NCBI GenBank assembly: GCA_028819955.1
Contig: JAPPKP010000062.1
Coordinates: forward strand, 1 to 10,823
Source: Rhodospirillaceae bacterium
GTDB taxonomy: Bacteria > Pseudomonadota > Alphaproteobacteria > UBA828
Length of the DNA: 10,823 bases
Direction of reading: 5' to 3'
The position numbers and the translations under genes are program-made. Position 1 is the first letter of the stretch, and each line of letters opens with the position of its first letter. The notes beneath the pieces are model-generated. The model saw only the letters and a list, made by a program, of their open reading frames with translations, had not been told where the DNA came from and did no database searches. Of this stretch, positions 6,142 through 10,823 are shown piece after piece.

Positions 6142-7059
6142 ATGCACATCGGCTTCGACATCGGCGGCACCAAGCTCGCCGCCATCGGCCTCGACGACGG
6201 CGGGCAGGAGCGTGCGCGCCTCCGCCGGCCGGTGCCGAGGAGCTTCGACGGCGTCGTCGACGCGGTCGCCGAACTGGTGGAGGAGCTCGCGTCTGCCGGC
6301 ATGCGCGCGCCCAGCGTGGGCGTGAGCCTCCCCGGCGTCATCACGCGGGACGGCGAAATCAGCATGATCGTCAACCTGCCCTGGCTCGAAGGGCAGCCTT
6401 TGCGCCAAGCCCTGGAGGCGCGGCTCGGCTGCCCGGTCGCGCTCGCCAACGACGCCAACTGCTTCGCCCTCTCCGAAGCCACAGACGGCGCCGCCGCAGG
6501 GGCGGAGGTGGTGTTCGGCGTCATCCTCGGCACCGGCGTGGGCGGCGGGCTGGTGGTGCGGGGCGAGGCCCTGGTGGGCGCAAACGCCACTGCCGGCGAG
6601 TGGGGCCACAACCCGTGGCCGACGCCGGAGGGCGCGGGCGTGCCCTGCGCCTGCGGTCGCTTCTCTCAGGGTTGTGTCGAGACCTGGCTCAACGGGGCGG
6701 CACTCGCGCGCGACTACGTTGCACTTGGCGGCGGTGAGGCCACGGCCGAAGAGATCGGCACGCGAGCAGCGGCGGGGGAGGCGCAGGCGGCGGACGCCGT
6801 GGCCCGCTACGCCGAGCGACTGGCCCAGGCGCTCGCCGGCGTCATCAACCTGCTCGACCCTGACGTGATCGTGCTGGGCGGCGGCCTCTCGGAGATCGAG
6901 GCGCTCTACCGCCTGGTGCCCGCGGCCTGGGGCGCGCACGCAAGCGTCGCCCGGCCTGCCACCCGGCTGGTGCGCGCGCGCTTCGGGCCGGAAAGCGGCC
7001 TGCGCGGCGCCGCCTGGCTTACGCCCGGCGACGTCAGTGCAGTTGCGGAGTCTTCATGA
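6142..7059 (+). CDS. ROK family sugar kinase, probable N-acetylglucosamine (or related hexose) kinase
   Basis: A 305-residue ATP-dependent sugar kinase of the ROK family. Seen are the phosphate-binding DIGGTK (6-11), LANDANCFALSE (101-112, catalytic D104), the second phosphate loop ILGTGVGGGLV (128-138), AGEWGHN (151-157, sugar-contacting E153 and zinc ligand H156) and a cysteine cluster CACG-RFSQ-GCVE (169-180). In most ROK proteins two residues separate CxCG from GCxE; here there are four, as if two were inserted. The C-terminal INLLDPDVIVLGGGLS (235-250) is typical. The ATG at 6142 follows the nagA stop by 6 bases, with AGGG just upstream, so translation is probably coupled. Context supports GlcNAc or another N-acetyl-hexosamine as substrate, though fructo- or mannokinase cannot be excluded. 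Its last 26 bases overlap the convergent gene's 3' end. Confidence 0.9.
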   Translation: MHIGFDIGGTKLAAIGLDDGGQERARLRRPVPRSFDGVVDAVAELVEELASAGMRAPSVGVSLPGVITRDGEISMIVNLPWLEGQPLRQALEARLGCPVALANDANCFALSEATDGAAAGAEVVFGVILGTGVGGGLVVRGEALVGANATAGEWGHNPWPTPEGAGVPCACGRFSQGCVETWLNGAALARDYVALGGGEATAEEIGTRAAAGEAQAADAVARYAERLAQALAGVINLLDPDVIVLGGGLSEIEALYRLVPAAWGAHASVARPATRLVRARFGPESGLRGAAWLTPGDVSAVAESS

Positions 7060-8014
7060 ACTCGTCGCGAGTGGCGCTCAGCACCCGCACCTCGTGGGGC
7101 TCGCCGTTGCGCATGACGGTGAGCGGCACGGCGACCCCCGCCTCGCCCACCGCCCAGACGCTGCGGAAGAGCTCGACGAGGCTGCCGACCGGCTGGCGGT
7201 TCACCGCGAGTACCTGGTCGCCGACCTGCAGTTCCGCCTGCTCGGCCGGCCCCTCCGGCGCGAGGCCGGCGACGACGAGCGCCTCGTCGACCTCGGTTAC
7301 ATAGGCCCCGAGCCAGGGACGGGGCGGGCGCTGGGTACGGCCAAGTGTCTGCATGTCGTCAAGGATCGGCGGCAGCAGGTCGATCGGTACGATCATGTTG
7401 CCGTCGAGCGTGTCGGCCCCGCCGCCGCCGGCGTGGCGCACCAGCAGCGAGCCGATGCCGACGAGCCGGCCGTGGCGGTCGATCAGCGCGCTCCCGCCCC
7501 AGTTGGGGTGCGGCGGAGACGTGAAGACAGCCTCGTCCAGCACGTACTCCCAATAGCCCGCGAACTCGCGCTTGGCGGTGACGCGAGCGTTCAGCGAGTG
7601 CCGCCGGCCGCCCTCGCCGGCCATGACTACGAAATCGCCGACCTCGAGGGCAGCCGACGATCCGAGCTCGAGCGGGGCCACGTTGAAGCGGCCGAGCGAC
7701 TGCACCAGGCCGAACCCCTATTCGAAGTCGTAGCCCAGCGCGCGGCCTGCGAGAACGCTGCCGTCGTTCGCTGTCAGCCAGACCGATTCCGCCTCGGCGA
7801 TCAGATAGCCGATGGTGAGCACGAGGCCGCTCGTGCCGATCAGGACCCCGTTGCCGGTCCTCTCGGTCCCCAGGATCCCGGCGGTGAACGCGTCCTCCGG
7901 GATGGTCGCGCGCAGGCCGACGACGGCACCGAGCGCGCCGTCGAGGTCGAAGGACACCTGCTCCGGCTTTGGCTGCGCCGAGAGCGGTATCTCCCAATCG
8001 AACTCTTCACTCAT
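7034..8014 (-). pseudogene. HtrA-like trypsin-fold protein with PDZ domain, split by an in-frame TAG and lacking the triad
   Basis: One reading frame of 326 codons runs from the ATG at 8014 to TGA at 7034-7036, interrupted only by TAG at codon 99 (7718-7720). Homology continues without shift across the stop (GYDFE-stop-GFGLVQSLG). Residues 1-210 are a trypsin-like fold of the S1C/HtrA type and 230-326 a PDZ domain (WLGAYV, GLAPEGPAEQAELQVGDQVLAV). Aligned by eye with HtrA, the catalytic His is Tyr (TIGYLI, Y70), Asp is Gly (G100) and the GNSGG Ser is Trp (PNWGG, W172). The protein would therefore be a non-proteolytic scaffold even if whole. No signal peptide is evident. The lack of other damage suggests a recent nonsense mutation, a sequencing error, or readthrough. 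A separate downstream product could start at GTG 7705. The fold call is confident; its fate is not. Confidence 0.8.
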
Positions 8015-8169
8015 GCCGTCGCCTTTGGCCTGTGCCGCAAAACTATCCCGTCCCCGTCACGCGCTGGCAAGGGGCGCATCAGCCAGCGCCGCGCGGCTCA
8101 GCGGGAGCGGGAGCGGGCGCCGGGCCGCACGCGCGCTCATGCCTGGATCATCCCCGCCGGGATGGCCTC
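8015..8169. other. Intergenic spacer with short hexamer repeat
   Basis: This 155-base gap separates the secreted 514-residue protein gene from the HtrA-like gene on the minus strand. It holds three tandem copies of AGCGGG at 8100-8117 and otherwise GC-rich sequence. AAAGG about 10 bases before the ATG at 8014 is a plausible ribosome site. No clear terminator or promoter hexamers were found. Confidence 0.4.
8100..8117. repeat. Tandem hexamer AGCGGG, three copies
   Basis: Three perfect consecutive copies of AGCGGG lie in the intergenic gap. This is low-complexity GC-rich sequence and may simply be slippage; no function is implied. Confidence 0.7.
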
Positions 8170-9714
8170 TCATTGGGGCGAGAGGTCACCCTTGAGCAGC
8201 ATGTCGAAGGGAATGCCGTTGACGGTGACGGCGCCGTCGCGGCGCAGGTCGATCTCGTAGGCGTAGAGCGGCTCGCTGGCGCCCTCGTCGAAAACCGGCC
8301 TGCCGAGACCCTGGAGCAGGACCAGAAACGCCACTGCGTCTTCCTCGCCCTCCTCCACGGCCAGTTCCATCAAGTTGTCGAACCCGCGGATGCGCGCTTC
8401 CACGCGACCGATGATGCCGAAAAGGCTCGCCGGCTCGACGTTGAACGCGCCATCGGCACCGAGCTCGAACGAGGGTGCGGCGATGTAGATCTCCCTTAGC
8501 TCGATCGACGTGTCCGCCGCATCCATCTGGCCAAGCACGACATCGCCCGGCATGCCGAGTTCGGGTTGCGATGGATCGTCTCGTTCCTCCGGCCCGGACA
8601 GTGCTTCGAGGATTTGTCGAAACGGAAGCCGTTTCAGAGCAACATCAAGGGTGACCGCACGGGGAATGAGCGCAGGCGGCATATCGCCGGTGGTTGCCCC
8701 ACTCACCATGAGCTCGACCACCGCCAACTTGGTCGCAACGTCGGCGTGCGCCCCGCGGTCGTGAGCATCGGTGCGCCAGTAGAGCCGGCCCAGCGCAAAC
8801 TCGTGGTTGCCGGCCAAGCCCCAGTCGCCGTCGGTCACGGTCAGGTCGTCGACCGCGATCACCAGATCCGATCGCCCCCACGACGCTTCCATCAGGGACG
8901 CGATATCTTCGGGCAGCGCCTCCGACCCGCTCAGGAACACCGAGAGCGATCCCAATCCTCCATTCATCGCCCCGACGAGATTGCCGTCGACTCCATCGAA
9001 GCTGCTCGTGACATCGAGCTTGCCCATCAAGAGACCCTCGCTTCTGAAGTCCGAAAGGTTGAGCACCGATCGGCCCTTCCACAGGCCGTCAGTGTCTTCT
9101 GCAAGAGTGCTCGTGACGACAAGCGATGCCAGCGATGCCTCCAGGACTGCCGACATTCCCCTGATCTCGAATAGCTGGAGGTTATTCGCCTCGGCCTCGA
9201 ACTCGGTTGCGAGTTCCAGATCGGACCGCCACGTGCCGGAGACCGATCCCTCGCCGATCTTGAGACGTTCGTTCGGACCTTCCATCACAGGCGGTAGCGC
9301 TGCCTCGAAATCGTAGGTGGTGTCATCTCGGGGCGTTATCGCGACCGCCAGGTCCCCGAGCAGCCACTCCAGGCGGGAGGTGTTGGGTTCCACAAGGCGC
9401 GCGCCGGGCAGATGCACGGTGACGGTGCCGTCCCCCTCCGCCGCCCACATGGGTTCGTCGAGCGAGAGCTGGAGATTGTCGGAGGAGCCGAAGCGCCGCT
9501 CCAGCCAGTCGGCAATGGCGAGGACGATCGGCCCGGCCGTGCTGTCGGGGTTGACCGGTGCGACGGGGATCGCGCGCGCACTCGGCGCGGGCGCGCCCTC
9601 CTCCAGCGCAGCGAGAGCAGCCGAAACCGGGAGCACCGCGCCGGCAAGCGTCAGCGCACAGGCGAGGACGGTGCTCGCCAGGATCCGTATTGCGCTCTCC
9701 ATCCTCAAGGCCAC
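8170..9714 (-). CDS. Secreted protein of unknown function, possibly DUF2125-like
   Basis: A long exported protein, 514 residues from a GTG at 9714 or 510 from the ATG at 9702. A signal peptide is clear: R10 precedes a hydrophobic run (about 12-30) and a likely VSAALA-A cleavage near 35. The mature part is acidic with alternating beta-strand-like stretches and no obvious catalytic motif. The end of the protein has GFDNLMELAVEE (about 449-460) and YAYEIDLRRDGAVTVNGIPF (484-503), resembling the tail of alphaproteobacterial DUF2125 proteins, but this is from memory and unproven. No transmembrane segment beyond the signal is seen, so the product is probably periplasmic. It begins 5 bases (GTG) or 17 bases (ATG) after the amidohydrolase gene, so they probably share a transcript. 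Reality of the gene is sure; its role is unknown. Confidence 0.8.
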   Translation of the reverse strand: MALRMESAIRILASTVLACALTLAGAVLPVSAALAALEEGAPAPSARAIPVAPVNPDSTAGPIVLAIADWLERRFGSSDNLQLSLDEPMWAAEGDGTVTVHLPGARLVEPNTSRLEWLLGDLAVAITPRDDTTYDFEAALPPVMEGPNERLKIGEGSVSGTWRSDLELATEFEAEANNLQLFEIRGMSAVLEASLASLVVTSTLAEDTDGLWKGRSVLNLSDFRSEGLLMGKLDVTSSFDGVDGNLVGAMNGGLGSLSVFLSGSEALPEDIASLMEASWGRSDLVIAVDDLTVTDGDWGLAGNHEFALGRLYWRTDAHDRGAHADVATKLAVVELMVSGATTGDMPPALIPRAVTLDVALKRLPFRQILEALSGPEERDDPSQPELGMPGDVVLGQMDAADTSIELREIYIAAPSFELGADGAFNVEPASLFGIIGRVEARIRGFDNLMELAVEEGEEDAVAFLVLLQGLGRPVFDEGASEPLYAYEIDLRRDGAVTVNGIPFDMLLKGDLSPQ

Positions 9715-9719
9715 GACGA

Positions 9720-10550
9720 TCAGTCGATCCGCGGAATGTCTTCCGTGGGCGTCGTGATCGCGGTGTAGAGGTCGGGACGGCGGTCGCGGAACATGGGCCA
9801 GGTGCGCCGGGCCTCGAAGACGCGGTCACGGTCGAGGGTCGCCGTGATCGTCTCGTCCCCCTCGTCGCCTGCCTCGGCGAGCACCTCGGAATCGGGGGCG
9901 ACGATCATGCTGCGACCGCCGAAGGTCCACTCCCCCTCCAGCCCCACCTTGTTGCAGGGCGCGAAGTAGACGCCGTTCTCGAAGGCGCGGGTCTGCATGG
10001 TCTCGCGCCAGCAGGCGACCGCCGGCGCCGCGAAGGGAACCACGATCAGCTCCGCCCCGTTGACTGCGGCGCAGCGCGCGGATTCGGGAAAGAACGTGTC
10101 GTAGCAGATATTGATGCCGACCCGCCATTCGCCGATGCGGAATACGGGAAAGTGAGAGCCATAGCGAAAATAGATCTTCTCCAGGCTGCGCACCGCCGCC
10201 GGGTGCGCCTTGCGGTAGCGCCCGAGAATCTCGCCCGAGGGGTCGATCACGATGGCGCTGTCGTAGCAGAGGCCGGCGGACGCGGCCTCGAAGATGGTGG
10301 CGATGACGTGGATGCCGTGCTCGCGCGCCTTGGCGCGCATGGTCGAAATGGCGATGCCGTCCTCGCCCTCCGCCTCGTCGATATGCGCGTAGTCGCGGTA
10401 CTGAAAGACGTAGGGGTGGTTGAAGAATTCCGGCACGACCACGAGATCCGGTTTCTGGGCCGCGACCGCCCGGTCGATGTAGCCGGCCGCGCGGGCCACG
10501 TTCTCCCCATGATCGGGCGTGCTGTTCATCTGGATCAGGCAGAGCTTCAT
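9720..10550 (-). CDS. Carbon-nitrogen hydrolase (nitrilase superfamily)
   Basis: A 276-residue cytoplasmic amidohydrolase, normal length. The nitrilase-superfamily Glu-Lys-Cys triad is complete: E41 in VVVPEFF (37-43), K114 in RYRKAHPA (111-118) and C149 in INICYDTFFPE (146-156). A further Glu (E123, in SLEKIYFRYGS) may be the second structural Glu. These enzymes cleave non-peptide C-N bonds through a Cys thioester. The sequence looks closer to N-carbamoylputrescine amidase or N-carbamoyl-amino-acid hydrolases and omega-amidase-like members than to true nitrilases, but the substrate is not determined. I chose the ATG at 10550 because the protein then begins MKLCLIQMNS, a usual family start; a GTG at 10559 would add three residues. 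It is the upstream partner of the secreted protein gene. No ammonia or polyamine gene is next to it. Confidence 0.92.
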   Translation of the reverse strand: MKLCLIQMNSTPDHGENVARAAGYIDRAVAAQKPDLVVVPEFFNHPYVFQYRDYAHIDEAEGEDGIAISTMRAKAREHGIHVIATIFEAASAGLCYDSAIVIDPSGEILGRYRKAHPAAVRSLEKIYFRYGSHFPVFRIGEWRVGINICYDTFFPESARCAAVNGAELIVVPFAAPAVACWRETMQTRAFENGVYFAPCNKVGLEGEWTFGGRSMIVAPDSEVLAEAGDEGDETITATLDRDRVFEARRTWPMFRDRRPDLYTAITTPTEDIPRID

Positions 10551-10559
10551 CGCCCTCAC

Positions 10560-10639
10560 TCCGTGCTGTGCCGCTCACCGGCGTCACCCCAGACTAGCGG
10601 GATTCTCGGGCCTCGGGGTAGGGCATCAATGTGGCAATA
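10560..10639. other. Intergenic spacer upstream of the amidohydrolase gene
   Basis: These 80 bases lie between the amidohydrolase start and the aminopeptidase remnant on the minus strand. A promoter for the amidohydrolase pair should be here or just inside the remnant, where TAGTAT (about 10643-10638) could serve as a -10 box, but I find no matching -35 and do not call one. Confidence 0.3.
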
Positions 10640-10822
10640 CTATGCCCACGCGCTACTCTGTGCGGGTGGCGCCCACCGGCGCGACCGGTTCTCGAGCAGC
10701 CCCGGCAGGATGTCGTCGATATCGCCGATGGGAAACGCGTCGTCGGCGCCGTGGCGCTCGCATGCCCCTTCGAGCCCGAGCCGGGATCCGTGCCACTGCT
10801 CCGCCGTGGGGTCGCGCTCCCG
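10640..10822 (-). pseudogene. Xaa-Pro aminopeptidase (PepP-like) remnant, truncated
   Basis: Sixty codons read in from the right edge to a TAG at 10640-10642. The peptide RERDPTAEQWHGSRLG (1-16) followed by GADDAFPIGDIDDILPGLLE (25-44) matches the N-terminal domain of aminopeptidase P, which in intact proteins reads like RDRxxEIWxGRRxG then GADEAFPIxELDEILPGLL. After LLENRSR (42-48) the similarity stops and the frame closes within 12 residues. The metal-binding pita-bread domain, which should follow for some 250 residues, is absent from all frames downstream, and neither frame-shifted reading restores it. The gene therefore looks 3'-truncated, probably by an old deletion that joined it to the amidohydrolase region. 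The 5' portion lies outside the window, so I cannot say whether it is intact. Confidence 0.7.
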
Positions 10823-10823
10823 G

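Noticed and set aside
5455..6939. 494-codon minus-strand open frame opposite nagA and the ROK kinase
   Set aside because: It spans two real plus-strand genes, is rich in His, Arg, Glu and Gly as expected of a mirror frame, and has no domain or ribosome site.
7718..7720. TAG decoded as pyrrolysine
   Set aside because: Nothing in the window supports a pyrrolysine system, the family residue here is not catalytic and a plain nonsense change is simpler.
8100..8117. CRISPR or other functional repeat array
   Set aside because: Only three 6-base copies without spacers; it is simple low-complexity sequence.
7037..8260. 407-codon plus-strand open frame opposite the broken HtrA-like gene
   Set aside because: It is tempting because it runs through the TAG without interruption, but its composition is mirror-like and the opposite strand has clear trypsin-fold and PDZ motifs.

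Overview
The window is GC-rich DNA, probably from an alphaproteobacterium. This is inferred from the base composition, a cocaine-esterase-like hydrolase, an HtrA-like protein of a degenerate type and a DUF4168 protein. No rRNA, tRNA, CRISPR array, transposase or phage gene is visible. Coding density is high, and no gene-free stretch exceeds about 190 bases.

Left part (1-2896, all minus strand): read in the direction of transcription, this holds a secreted spondin-domain protein (2710-1988), a small secreted DUF4168 protein (1961-1527), an enolase-superfamily sugar-acid dehydratase or racemase (1501-335), and the first 63 codons of a CocE/NonD-type alpha/beta hydrolase that runs off the left edge (190-1). 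The first three lie 25-26 bases apart and could share one transcript. Its likely promoter is the only AT-rich patch of the window (about 2790-2896).

Centre (2897-7059): two divergent gene pairs meet at a short control region (4891-4983). Leftward are a Gfo/Idh/MocA oxidoreductase and a proline racemase/4-hydroxyproline epimerase-type enzyme, joined by a GTGA start-stop overlap. Rightward are nagA (N-acetylglucosamine-6-phosphate deacetylase) and a ROK sugar kinase with 6 bases between them. Kinase plus deacetylase would turn an N-acetylated amino sugar into its amino-sugar 6-phosphate. The oxidoreductase, epimerase and nearby enolase-superfamily enzyme suggest a wider locus for amino sugars or related acids. 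No transporter, NagB deaminase or regulator is in view.

Right part (7034-10823, minus strand): an HtrA/trypsin-like protein with a PDZ domain is cut by one in-frame TAG and also lacks all three residues of the protease triad. Next is a secreted 514-residue protein of unknown function, closely coupled to an upstream nitrilase-superfamily amidohydrolase. At the right edge is a truncated remnant of an Xaa-Pro aminopeptidase.

The most unusual items are the doubly inactivated protease-like gene, the epimerase and oxidoreductase coupled together and divergent from nagA-ROK, the ROK kinase's altered zinc motif, and the aminopeptidase remnant. I see no clear, wholly new defence or mobile system.
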